A DNA stretch of 64,000 bases from RUG12519 sp045649685. GTDB taxonomy: Bacteria; Bacillota; Clostridia; Oscillospirales; Ruminococcaceae. Where the stretch lies: positions 1-64,000 of the forward strand of contig JAZRQJ010000015.1 in the NCBI GenBank assembly GCA_045649685.1, given 5' to 3'. The position numbers were made by a program, and so were the translations under genes. A model generated the notes under the pieces. It saw nothing but the letters and a program-made list of their open reading frames with translations. It did not search any database and was not told the origin of the DNA. Shown here piece after piece: positions 34,233-42,501 of the stretch. Position 1 is the stretch's first letter, and each line of letters starts with the position of its first letter.

Positions 34233-35033
34233 TTGGTTAAAGCTTATTGGCGAGATTTTGTCAGATTTATTCCATTACTTATGGGTTTAACCGGTAGAGA
34301 CTTTAAGCTTAAATATAGAAGGTCTTTTTTAGGAATACTTTGGAGTATGTTAAATCCGCTTTTAATGATGGTTGTTTTGACGTCGGTGTTTTCTATATTA
34401 TTGCGAGCTCAGCCAGTGGACATGCCGTTTGCGGTTTATTATATAACTGGAGCAACACTGTTTAATTTTTTTTCTGAAGCTTCCTCTAGTTCAATGTCTT
34501 CCATTATTACCAATGCGTCTTTAATAAAAAAGGTGTATATTCCTAAGTATATTTTTGTTTTAGAAAAGTGTTCGTTTTCTTTTATAAATATGTTATTTTC
34601 CTTAATAGCAATGGTAGGTGTTATTTTATTTTATGTGATAACCGGTGAAGTCCATCTACATTTAACTATGTTTTTTATTTTTATTCCTATGATATTTATA
34701 TTTGTATTTTCAGTGGGAATTGGTTTAATTCTTGCGGCATTGAGCGTGTTTTTTAGAGATATTACGCACATTTGGGGTGTTTTGACAACGGTATGGATGT
34801 ATTTAACACCTATAATGTATCCGATGGATATTTTACGCGATCATGATTTAGAGTGGGTTGTTAAGATAAATCCATTATTTTATTTCATAGATGATTTTAG
34901 GAATTTGATGATTAATGGAGTTATACCGTCTGTAGACCATTTTTTGATTAGTTTTGTTATTTGTATTGGAACTTTTTTTATTGGCTTGGGTGTATTTAGA
35001 AAAGTTCAAGATCGTTTTATACTTCATATATGA
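34233..35033 (+). CDS. ABC-2 type polysaccharide export permease
   Basis: The 266-residue product is a Wzm/TagG-type permease with about six membrane segments. Family marks are the start DFVRFIPLLMGLTGRDFKLK, the YRRSFLGILWSMLNPLLMM motif near residue 30 and LSVFFRDITHIWG near residue 170. It starts at TTG 34233, 11 nt after AAGGAG. It pairs with the ATPase gene that follows to export an undecaprenyl-linked polysaccharide across the membrane. Confidence 0.92.
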   Translation: MVKAYWRDFVRFIPLLMGLTGRDFKLKYRRSFLGILWSMLNPLLMMVVLTSVFSILLRAQPVDMPFAVYYITGATLFNFFSEASSSSMSSIITNASLIKKVYIPKYIFVLEKCSFSFINMLFSLIAMVGVILFYVITGEVHLHLTMFFIFIPMIFIFVFSVGIGLILAALSVFFRDITHIWGVLTTVWMYLTPIMYPMDILRDHDLEWVVKINPLFYFIDDFRNLMINGVIPSVDHFLISFVICIGTFFIGLGVFRKVQDRFILHI

Positions 35034-35061
35034 TTTTTTATGGGAAGGAATCAAAATTATT

Positions 35062-35805
35062 ATGAATTTAGACAATGAAAAAGTAGTTGTTAAATTAGAT
35101 AATGTTTCCATGCATTTTAATATGAGTAGTGAAAAACTTAGTAGTTTGAAGGAATATTTTATAAAGTTGTTAAAAAGGCAATTGTTTTTCAAAAGATATG
35201 TTGCTATCGATAATTTGAGTTTTAGTATTGAAAAGGGCGATGTGTTTGGTATAGTTGGACTTAATGGATGTGGTAAAAGCACAACTTTAAAAATTGTTTC
35301 TGGAATATTAAAACCTACTACTGGTAAAGTTTCTGTTAGAGGGACTATAGCTCCGTTAATTGAACTTGGAGCTGGATTTGATATGGAACTTACTGCTCGT
35401 GAGAATATATATCTTAATGGAGCAGTATTGGGATATTCTAAAAAATTAATTGATGAGAAATTTGATGATATTGTAGAATTTTCAGAAATGAAAGATTTTT
35501 TAGATGTTCCTATGAAAAATTATTCTTCGGGAATGGTTGCAAGAATTGCATTTGCTATAGCAACTATAGTTCAGCCAGATATTTTGATTGTTGATGAAAT
35601 TTTGGCTGTTGGTGATTTCCATTTTCAGGAGAAATGTACTAAACGTATAGAAACAATGATGAAAACTGGAACTACTATTGTTTTAGTTTCCCACGATATA
35701 GCTCAAATAGAGAGTTTGTGTAATAAGGTTATGTGGCTTGAAAAAGGAAAGATGAAAATGATAGGTGGAGTCAAGGAAGTTTGTGCAGCTTATAAAAACA
35801 GTTAG
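35062..35805 (+). CDS. ABC transporter ATPase for polysaccharide export (Wzt/TagH-like)
   Basis: The 247-residue ATPase has Walker A GLNGCGKSTTLKIVSG, the polysaccharide-exporter segment GAGFDMELTARENIYLNG, a signature in NYSSGMVARIAFAIAT, Walker B ILIVDEILAVGDFHF and the H-loop in VSHDIAQIE. It stops right after the nucleotide-binding domain, without the C-terminal carbohydrate-binding domain present in Wzt of O-antigen systems that recognise a capped chain end. ATG 35062 follows GGGAAGGA; an open frame upstream into the permease gene looks accidental. Confidence 0.92.
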   Translation: MNLDNEKVVVKLDNVSMHFNMSSEKLSSLKEYFIKLLKRQLFFKRYVAIDNLSFSIEKGDVFGIVGLNGCGKSTTLKIVSGILKPTTGKVSVRGTIAPLIELGAGFDMELTARENIYLNGAVLGYSKKLIDEKFDDIVEFSEMKDFLDVPMKNYSSGMVARIAFAIATIVQPDILIVDEILAVGDFHFQEKCTKRIETMMKTGTTIVLVSHDIAQIESLCNKVMWLEKGKMKMIGGVKEVCAAYKNS

Positions 35806-35820
35806 TGAGGGATAATTTTT

Positions 35821-38460
35821 ATGCGTGAATTATATGATCAAAAATATTTTGAACACTATAACTTTAATTCTAATGTAGTTAATTATATTACTTCCAACGA
35901 AATTCAAGAATATTTTAATAAATTAGCTAAAAAGATTGTTGATGAGTTTAACCCAAAAACTGTTTTAGATTGTGGATGTGCTACTGGCCATTTGGTTTTG
36001 GCTTTGAGACGTTTGGGTGTTGAAGCGTTTGGTCTTGATATTTCTGAGTATGCACTTTCTAATATCCAATCAGAAGTAACTGCATTTTGTTTCAATGGGT
36101 CTATTACTGACCAGTTGTCAAAAGAGCTTCCTGATAGGTTCGATTTAGTTGTTTGCCATCAAGTTTTAGAGTGCATGAGTTATGAAGATGTTGCGGATGC
36201 TCTAAAAAATATATCTCAAATTTCTGATAATATTTTGGTTGGAGATTCTAAGATTTTTTACGAAGGTAACATGGAATCGTATATAAAATTTCGTGAATAT
36301 TTGATTGGATTGTTAGCTAAAAATGGAATGTATAGAAGAGTGAATAATAATTTGATTTATGATAATTGTTATTTGACTTTATATCACAAATCGGAAAATA
36401 TAATTGAAATTATAAAAGAATATGAAAAAGATATTACTTTGATAAAAAGTAAAAATGAAAAATTAATTCGTGAAAATATTGATTTAGAAGATAAACTCGT
36501 AAATTATTCTGAAGAATGTGTTTTTTTAACTGGACTAGTTGAAGAATTTAATGATTTGAAAAAAGACAATGAGAGTTTAAAGGGTCAACTCATATATTAT
36601 AATGATATTGCTAATTCTTCGCTATGGAAATGTGTGAGTTCTTTAAGAAATTGTGGTGGAAAAATAAAAAGAAAATTAAAATTTGTTAATAAAGGCATAA
36701 AATCTGTCTTTAAAGTTGGATTTAAAGCAACATGGAATAAATTTAGAAGGCGTATGTCTAATTTTAAAGAATATTCTTTATATATGACTAACAATAAACC
36801 ATCCGATGAGGAACTTAATTTTCAAAAAAAATATTCTTTTAGCAAAAAGATAGTGTTTTCAATAATAGTTCCGCTCTATAATACTGATATTGGTTTTTTA
36901 AAGGAAATGATTGAGTCTGTTATGAATCAGACATATTCAGGATGGGAACTTTGTTTAGCAGATGGAAGTGATTCTGAACATGGTGATGTTGAAAAGTGTT
37001 GTAGAGAATATATGGCGAAAGATTCTAGAATAGTTTATAAAAAACTTGAAAATAATATGGGAATTTCTGGAAATACTAATGCTGCTATGAGACTTGCTCA
37101 GGGTGATTATATAGCACTATTAGATCATGATGATTTATTACATCCATCAGCATTATATGAGTGTATGAAAATTTTGGAAGAACAATCTGCAGATGTTATT
37201 TATACAGATGAAATGATTTTTGAAGGATCTTTAGATAATATTACTTGTATACACTTTAAACCAGATTTTTCTCCAGATACATTATTGGGGCATAACTATA
37301 TATGTCATTTTTTGGTTTACTCCCGTGAGATTCAAAACAAGGTTGGAGATTTTTCTGATGAATGTGGTGGTAGTCAGGACTATGATATGGTTTTAAGATT
37401 GTCAGAGCATGCTAAAAATATTGTTCATATTCCTAAAGTATTGTATTTTTGGCGTTCACATGATCTTTCAGTAGCTAGCGATGTTAGTGTTAAACCATAT
37501 TGCATGGAATCAGCTAAGAAAGCTATTTCAAATCATTTGAAAAGAATAGGCAGAGAAGCCACTGTTGTTGATTCCAATGTTTTGTCTACTTATAAGATAA
37601 ATTACAAGATAGTTGGTAATCCGAAGGTTTCGATATTGATTCCTAATAAGGATAATATTTTGTATTTGGATCGGTGCATTAAGTCGATATTAGAAAAATC
37701 TACATATTCTAATTTTGAAATTATAGTGATTGAAAACAATAGCGTTGAAAGTAAAACAGAAGATTATTATAAAGCTCTTGAAAAGAAAGATTCTAGAATA
37801 CAAGTTGTGCGTTATGATGGTGATTTTAATTATTCAAAAATCAATAATTTTGGAGCAACATTTGCAACAGGTGAATATTTATTGTTGTTAAATAATGATG
37901 TAGAAATTATATCGGATAGTTGGATTGAAGAAATGTTGATGTTTGCTCAGCGAGATGATGTTGGTGCGGTTGGCGCTAAATTATATTATAAAAATGATAC
38001 CATACAACATGCAGGAATTGTTTTAGGAATAGGTGGCATTGCTGGACATGTGCATAAATATTTTCATCGCGGCACTGATGGATATGTTCATAGAGAGGGA
38101 ATAGCTCAGAATCTTAGTGCCGTAACAGCTGCTTGTTTAATGACTAGACGTGATGTTTGGGAGAAAATGCATGGGTTGGATGAAACATTTAAGGTAGCAT
38201 TTAATGATATTGATTTTTGTTTGCGTGTTAGAAAAGCTGGATATTTGATAGTATTTACTCCATATGCAGAATTATATCACTATGAGTCTAAAAGTAGAGG
38301 ATATGATGATACTCCTGAGAAAGCTTTCAGACTTTCAAACGAAGCTAAAGCCATGAAAGAAAAATGGCATGATGTTATTGACAAAGGAGATCCTTATTAT
38401 AACCCTAATTTTTCTTTAGATTCTGAAAGTTTTAAGATAAAAACAGAAAAAATAAATTAA
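35821..38460 (+). CDS. methyltransferase fused to two family 2 glycosyltransferase domains
   Basis: This 879-residue protein has three parts. Residues 1-150 form a class I SAM methyltransferase (D50CGCATGHL, then GLDIS). Residues 190-260 are charged and likely coiled coil (ENIDLEDKLVNYSEE), followed by a basic stretch. The first GT2 domain starts near residue 346 (FSIIVPLYNTD) with LLDHDDLLHP near 435. The second starts near 602 (KVSILIPNKDN) with LLNNDVEI near 690 and a C-terminal FNDIDFCLRVRKAG. Similar multidomain enzymes make rhamnan or O-antigen backbones in other bacteria. A chain-extending or chain-modifying role is inferred. It is the last gene of the locus, 15 nt after the export ATPase. 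Confidence 0.88.
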   Translation: MRELYDQKYFEHYNFNSNVVNYITSNEIQEYFNKLAKKIVDEFNPKTVLDCGCATGHLVLALRRLGVEAFGLDISEYALSNIQSEVTAFCFNGSITDQLSKELPDRFDLVVCHQVLECMSYEDVADALKNISQISDNILVGDSKIFYEGNMESYIKFREYLIGLLAKNGMYRRVNNNLIYDNCYLTLYHKSENIIEIIKEYEKDITLIKSKNEKLIRENIDLEDKLVNYSEECVFLTGLVEEFNDLKKDNESLKGQLIYYNDIANSSLWKCVSSLRNCGGKIKRKLKFVNKGIKSVFKVGFKATWNKFRRRMSNFKEYSLYMTNNKPSDEELNFQKKYSFSKKIVFSIIVPLYNTDIGFLKEMIESVMNQTYSGWELCLADGSDSEHGDVEKCCREYMAKDSRIVYKKLENNMGISGNTNAAMRLAQGDYIALLDHDDLLHPSALYECMKILEEQSADVIYTDEMIFEGSLDNITCIHFKPDFSPDTLLGHNYICHFLVYSREIQNKVGDFSDECGGSQDYDMVLRLSEHAKNIVHIPKVLYFWRSHDLSVASDVSVKPYCMESAKKAISNHLKRIGREATVVDSNVLSTYKINYKIVGNPKVSILIPNKDNILYLDRCIKSILEKSTYSNFEIIVIENNSVESKTEDYYKALEKKDSRIQVVRYDGDFNYSKINNFGATFATGEYLLLLNNDVEIISDSWIEEMLMFAQRDDVGAVGAKLYYKNDTIQHAGIVLGIGGIAGHVHKYFHRGTDGYVHREGIAQNLSAVTAACLMTRRDVWEKMHGLDETFKVAFNDIDFCLRVRKAGYLIVFTPYAELYHYESKSRGYDDTPEKAFRLSNEAKAMKEKWHDVIDKGDPYYNPNFSLDSESFKIKTEKIN

Positions 38461-38466
38461 TAAATG

Positions 38467-38507
38467 AAAGAGTGATTTATTATACATTTGGTAATAAATC
38501 ACTCTTT
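38467..38507. terminator. bidirectional terminator between the polysaccharide locus and galE
   Basis: A 16-bp inverted repeat, AAAGAGTGATTTATTA with TAATAAATCACTCTTT, encloses a 9-nt loop. Its A-rich left arm and T-rich right arm let it work for both convergent units. Confidence 0.88.
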
Positions 38508-38509
38508 TA

Positions 38510-39517
38510 TTAGTATTTAAATGCTGATTTTGTGAAATTCCAAGAATCGCGACACATGTCTTTAAGGGAAAGATTTGCCTGCCAATTTAGTAAATCTTTT
38601 GATTTTGTTGGATCAGCATAGCATACTGCAACATCTCCAGGTCGTCTTTCAGTAATTTTATATGGAATTGTTATGTTATTTATTTCTTCAAACGTTTTTA
38701 TTATATCTAATACAGAATACCCTACACCTGTTCCAAGATTAAATGTTTCAAAACCACAATGGTTTTCTATATATGTTAGCGCATTAAGATGGCCTTTGGC
38801 TAGATCAACAACGTGAATATAGTCTCTAACACCTGTACCATCATGAGTTGGATAATCATTTCCAAAAACAGAGAGAATTTTTAATTTACCAACCGCTACT
38901 TGTGTTATATATGGCATTAAATTATTTGGTATTCCGTTCGGAACTTCTCCAAGTAATCCGCTTTGGTGAGCACCTATTGGATTAAAATATCTTAAACAAG
39001 CCACACTAAAATCTGGATTTGCCGCACAAATGTCTTTTAAAATATTTTCAATCATAAGCTTAGTAGTCCCATAAGGATTTGTTGTTGAGGTGGGAAAAGT
39101 TTCTTTAATTGGAACTGTTTCTGGAGATCCATATACAGTTGCAGAAGAACTAAATACTAACTTGTTGCAATTAAATTTGTTCATTAATTCGCATAATGTT
39201 AATGTGCTTTTAAGATTATTACTATAGTATTTTAATGGTTGTTTTACAGATTCCCCAACAGCTTTTAAACCAGCGAAATGTATTACCGATTCTATATGAT
39301 TTTCTTCAAAAATTTCCGTTAATTTTTTCTTACAACAACAATCATATTCAAAAAAAGGAATATTATTCATGTTTGTAATTTTTTTGATATTTTCAACCGA
39401 TTGTATATTACTGTTGCACAAATTGTCAACAATTATTATTTCTTTTCCTGAACTTATCAATTCTACCGCTGTGTGAGACCCTATAAAACCTGCTCCGCCA
39501 GTTACTAAAACAGCCAT
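38510..39517 (-). CDS. galE: UDP-glucose 4-epimerase
   Basis: GalE interconverts UDP-glucose and UDP-galactose (some homologues act on the N-acetyl forms). The 335-residue product has TGGAGFIGSHTAVELI at the N-terminus, SSSATVYGSPETVPI with the catalytic Ser, the YxxxK in NPYGTTKLMIEN, and LRYFNPIGAHQSG. It may supply galactose for the polysaccharide made by the convergent locus. Its own promoter lies at 39557-39585, and the ribosome binding site is GGGAAGGA on the minus strand. Confidence 0.95.
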   Translation of the reverse strand: MAVLVTGGAGFIGSHTAVELISSGKEIIIVDNLCNSNIQSVENIKKITNMNNIPFFEYDCCCKKKLTEIFEENHIESVIHFAGLKAVGESVKQPLKYYSNNLKSTLTLCELMNKFNCNKLVFSSSATVYGSPETVPIKETFPTSTTNPYGTTKLMIENILKDICAANPDFSVACLRYFNPIGAHQSGLLGEVPNGIPNNLMPYITQVAVGKLKILSVFGNDYPTHDGTGVRDYIHVVDLAKGHLNALTYIENHCGFETFNLGTGVGYSVLDIIKTFEEINNITIPYKITERRPGDVAVCYADPTKSKDLLNWQANLSLKDMCRDSWNFTKSAFKY

Positions 39518-39556
39518 ATATTTAAGCCCATCCTTCCCAATAAAATAGATAACGAC

Positions 39557-39585
39557 ATTATATTATATGTAAAATTATTTGTCAA
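39557..39585 (-). promoter_or_regulatory. sigma-A promoter of galE
   Basis: On the minus strand, TTGACA (39585-39580) and TATAAT (39562-39557) are exactly 17 nt apart, both perfect hexamers. Confidence 0.88.
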
Positions 39586-39620
39586 ATTTCGTTATATATA
39601 TAGGTATATTGTTATTAATG

Positions 39621-39629
39621 TGATAAAAT
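39621..39629 (+). promoter_or_regulatory. possible extended -10 promoter for ispD-ispF
   Basis: TG-A-TAAAAT at 39621-39629 fits an extended -10 element, but no good -35 lies at the right distance. It is the best candidate in the divergent galE-ispD spacer. Confidence 0.35.
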
Positions 39630-39683
39630 ATAGTTAGATTATGTTGTTTGATGAATTTTAATAAGTATGGGGTGTTGTTAAAT

Positions 39684-40337
39684 ATGAATTCTGCAATCAT
39701 TGTAGCGGCAGGTAGAGGAACAAGATTAGGTGGAATAAAAAAGCAGTTTTTAGAAATTGAGGGTAAAAGTGTTTTGAGAAGGAGCGTTGAAAAATTTGTA
39801 AAAGCTGGTATATGTGATATTATAGTTTCGACTATAAGTGAAGATTTAAAATTTGTTGAAGAAATGTTTTCCGATCTTAAAGATATTGTGCGTGTTGTTG
39901 TGGGTGGAGCTACTAGGCAACAAAGTGTTATGAATGCTTTTAACGTTTGTAGTAAAGGCGGAATTGTTTTAATTCATGATGCAGCCAGACCTTTTGTTAA
40001 GATTGAAAATGTAAAAAGTGTTATTAATATGGCTGAAAAGACAGGTGCTGCGACACTTGCAGTTTTATCAACAGATACTGTAAAATTTGTTGAAAACAAT
40101 TTAATAAAAAATACTTTGGATAGAAACAAAATATATTTGGTTCAAACACCACAGGCTTTTTCAAAAGAATTGTATAAAAAAGCTTTAAAAGAAGTGGTAG
40201 GTGATTATACGGATGATTGCCAACTGATAGAAAAAATAGGAGTGGATGTTACAATTGTTGAGGGTAGTAGAGATAATATAAAAATTACAACACCAGAAGA
40301 TTTAGAATATGCTAAAATTTTAGCTAAAATACATTAG
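39684..40337 (+). CDS. ispD: 2-C-methyl-D-erythritol 4-phosphate cytidylyltransferase
   Basis: IspD transfers CMP from CTP to methylerythritol phosphate in the non-mevalonate isoprenoid pathway, which feeds undecaprenyl phosphate. The 217-residue product has AIIVAAGRGTRLGGIKKQFL, VVGGATRQQSVMNAF, IHDAARPFV near residue 100 and DDCQLIEKIG. ATG 39684 gives the family N-terminus; an ATG at 39648 is in frame but adds residues with no match. It lies upstream of ispF. Confidence 0.95.
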   Translation: MNSAIIVAAGRGTRLGGIKKQFLEIEGKSVLRRSVEKFVKAGICDIIVSTISEDLKFVEEMFSDLKDIVRVVVGGATRQQSVMNAFNVCSKGGIVLIHDAARPFVKIENVKSVINMAEKTGAATLAVLSTDTVKFVENNLIKNTLDRNKIYLVQTPQAFSKELYKKALKEVVGDYTDDCQLIEKIGVDVTIVEGSRDNIKITTPEDLEYAKILAKIH

Positions 40338-40354
40338 GAAGGAAATGAATTAAT

Positions 40355-40825
40355 ATGTTTAGAGTGGGACATGGATATGATGTGCATAAATTAGTTGAAA
40401 AAAGAAAATTAATACTTTGCGGAGAAGAAATAGAATTTGACAAAGGATTATTGGGCCATTCGGATGCGGATGTTGCAACGCATGCGTTAATGGATGCTCT
40501 TTTAGGAGCAGCTGCATTAGGAGATATAGGTGGTTTATTTCCAGACACAGATGAAAAATATCATAATGCTGATAGTTTAAAATTATTGGAAATTGTTTGG
40601 GAAAAATTAAAAAATATGGGTTATAAAATATCTAATTTAGATTTAACTATTGTTGCTCAAGCTCCCAAATTGAAAAAATATATAGGTTCTATGAAAAATA
40701 ATATAGCTGATGTTTTAGACTTGGATTTAAATCAAGTTAACATTAAGGCAACAACGGAAGAAGGATTAGGATTTACGGGCAATAAAGAAGGAATTTCTGC
40801 TTTTTGTGTTGCTTTGATATATTAA
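40355..40825 (+). CDS. ispF: 2-C-methyl-D-erythritol 2,4-cyclodiphosphate synthase
   Basis: IspF closes the cyclodiphosphate ring two steps after IspD. The 156-residue product starts MFRVGHGYDVHKLVEKRKL, whose DxH binds zinc, and has GHSDADVATHALMDALLGAA with the second metal His, and KATTEEGLGFTGNKEGISA at the C-terminus. GGAAGGAAA precedes the ATG, 17 nt after ispD. Confidence 0.97.
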   Translation: MFRVGHGYDVHKLVEKRKLILCGEEIEFDKGLLGHSDADVATHALMDALLGAAALGDIGGLFPDTDEKYHNADSLKLLEIVWEKLKNMGYKISNLDLTIVAQAPKLKKYIGSMKNNIADVLDLDLNQVNIKATTEEGLGFTGNKEGISAFCVALIY

Positions 40826-40967
40826 AATAGAAATAACCTTTTCACGAAGTTTAAGTGTTTTTGCATAATATATATTAACGGGACATATTTATTTTTGTCT
40901 CGATTTATGAAAAAAATCATATGCTGTTATAAAAACAAATAGACGGAGAAAAGAGGGTTTAATAAGA

Positions 40968-41204
40968 TTGAATAGAGTTTTAAAATTGGATTGTGTATTG
41001 TTAGATATATCATCTATTACTATGGCTGAAAAAGCAAAAAGAATATTAAAATCTAATGGAATACGTTCAGAAATTCGTCGCACAGGAAAAGGCTTAGATG
41101 GTTGTGGATATCAGTTAAAAATAATGGGAGATACTCTTAAAGCTAGAGCATTACTTTCAAATAGTGGTGTTTCAGTTCACGGGGTATCGCCGTGTAAAAG
41201 ATAA
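40968..41204 (+). CDS. DUF3343 (putative Se/S carrier-like) protein
   Basis: The 78-residue product resembles DUF3343 proteins, small domains proposed to carry sulfur or selenium and often encoded next to a class V aminotransferase. Here it ends one base inside the cysteine desulfurase start, so the two are coupled. Two cysteines matter most: the one in GLDGCGYQLKI, at the usual conserved Cys position, and one in VSPCKR at the C-terminus. It starts at TTG 40968 after GAGGG. The family call is by motif and context. The 142-nt spacer before it shows no clear promoter. Confidence 0.75.
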   Translation: MNRVLKLDCVLLDISSITMAEKAKRILKSNGIRSEIRRTGKGLDGCGYQLKIMGDTLKARALLSNSGVSVHGVSPCKR

Positions 41205-42346
41205 TGATGATATATTTTGATAATGCCGCAACAACTTATCCAAAGCCAGAAATTGTTTCTAGGGCTATGTTTAAAGCAAATTTAATATATGGTGGAAATC
41301 CTGGAAGAAGTGGTCATGAACTTTCTATGAAAACGGCTGAACAGGTATATTTTACTAGGGAAACTGTTGCTGATTTTTTTGGGGCACAGCCAGAAAATGT
41401 TGTTTTTACCAATAATTGTACTAGTGCATTAAACACTGTTATTTATGGATTATATGAAAAAGGAAAAACAATTGTTACTTCTAATTTAGAACATAATTCG
41501 GTTAGTAGACCGGTTTATAATATATCCAAAAATGGAGATGTTAATTGGTTACAATTGGATGTTTATGATAAAACAGATGATGAAATAGTTGACTGCTTTC
41601 ATAGAAATATTGGAGCAGATTGTTGTTTGGTTGTTTGCACTCATGCTTCAAATGTAACAGGTCAAGTTTTGCCTATAGAAAGAATATATAAAATTTGTAA
41701 GGCAAGGGGGGTTCCATTTGCGATAGATGTAGCTCAAACGGCGGGAGTATTTCCAATAAAAATCAATGTGCATGCTGATATTATATGTGCCGCTGGTCAT
41801 AAAGGATTATATGGTCCGATGGGAACAGGAATTTTAGTTTTAAATGGTGAAGTTTTGCCAAAGCCCTTAACTCAGGGAGGAACTGGGAGTTCTTCGATTT
41901 CATTTGAACCGCTTAATGTTCCGCCTGATTACTATGAAGCAGGGACAATTAATGTGCCAGGAATAGTGGGGTTGCGATATGGTGTTAAATTTGTAAATTG
42001 TAATGGAATTGATAATATACGAAAACATGAACTCGAACTTTGCCAATTAGTTTATGATAAATTAGTTGGATCTAATATAGAAATATATACAAAACAATAT
42101 ACTAAATGTGCACCAATTTTCTTGTTTAATTTTAAAAATATGTCGTGTATGGATGGAACGAAAATTTTGAGTGATAAAGGCTTTGCTGTTCGTGGAGGAA
42201 TACACTGTGCACCTATGGCACATAGAGCTTTGGGAACTTTGCCTGAGGGAGCTATTCGTTTCGCACCATCTATTTTTAATACAAGAAGGCAAGTATTAGA
42301 TTTTTGTAGAGTAGTTAAAAATATTTCTTTGAAAAGAAAAGAATAA
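41204..42346 (+). CDS. cysteine desulfurase family protein (class V aminotransferase)
   Basis: The 380-residue PLP enzyme belongs to the SufS/CsdA-like group. It has YFDNAATTYPKPEIV at the N-terminus, SNLEHNSVSRP, VVCTHASNVTGQVLPI, the cofactor-region FAIDVAQTAGVFPI, the PLP Lys in CAAGHKGLYGPMGTG and the sulfur-accepting Cys in GGIHCAPMAHRALGT. The predicted reaction is removal of sulfur (or selenium) from cysteine (or selenocysteine). No IscU/SufU scaffold is nearby; the DUF3343 protein just upstream is the likely partner. Start 41204 or ATG 41207; the stop codon of the partner overlaps the first. Confidence 0.88.
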   Translation: MMIYFDNAATTYPKPEIVSRAMFKANLIYGGNPGRSGHELSMKTAEQVYFTRETVADFFGAQPENVVFTNNCTSALNTVIYGLYEKGKTIVTSNLEHNSVSRPVYNISKNGDVNWLQLDVYDKTDDEIVDCFHRNIGADCCLVVCTHASNVTGQVLPIERIYKICKARGVPFAIDVAQTAGVFPIKINVHADIICAAGHKGLYGPMGTGILVLNGEVLPKPLTQGGTGSSSISFEPLNVPPDYYEAGTINVPGIVGLRYGVKFVNCNGIDNIRKHELELCQLVYDKLVGSNIEIYTKQYTKCAPIFLFNFKNMSCMDGTKILSDKGFAVRGGIHCAPMAHRALGTLPEGAIRFAPSIFNTRRQVLDFCRVVKNISLKRKE

Positions 42347-42355
42347 TTAAAAAAT

Positions 42356-42400
42356 GGATTGCACGATTAAGACTCAATTTAATTGTGTAGTCCTTGTTTT
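42356..42400 (+). terminator. possible terminator after the cysteine desulfurase
   Basis: GGATTGCAC (42356-42364) pairs with GTGTAGTCC (42385-42393) with two G-U pairs, followed by TTGTTTT. It is moderately convincing. Confidence 0.4.
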
Positions 42401-42411
42401 ATGCTATAATT

Positions 42412-42420
42412 TGCTTGCTT
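42412..42420 (+). promoter_or_regulatory. extended -10 promoter for the substrate-binding lipoprotein
   Basis: TG-C-TATAAT at 42412-42420 is a strong extended -10. The -35 region (CCTTGT) is poor. It lies 81 nt before the gene. Confidence 0.45.
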
Positions 42421-42501
42421 ATTTATACACAAGTTGATATAATTTATTTAGTGTTAAGTTAAGAATTATTATTTTAATGTGTTAAGTGGAAGTAGGTTAG
42501 A

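Noticed and set aside
34954..35061. N-terminal extension of the polysaccharide export ATPase
   Set aside because: The upstream open frame overlaps the permease gene and codes for residues unlike any ABC ATPase; ATG 35062 has its own ribosome binding site.
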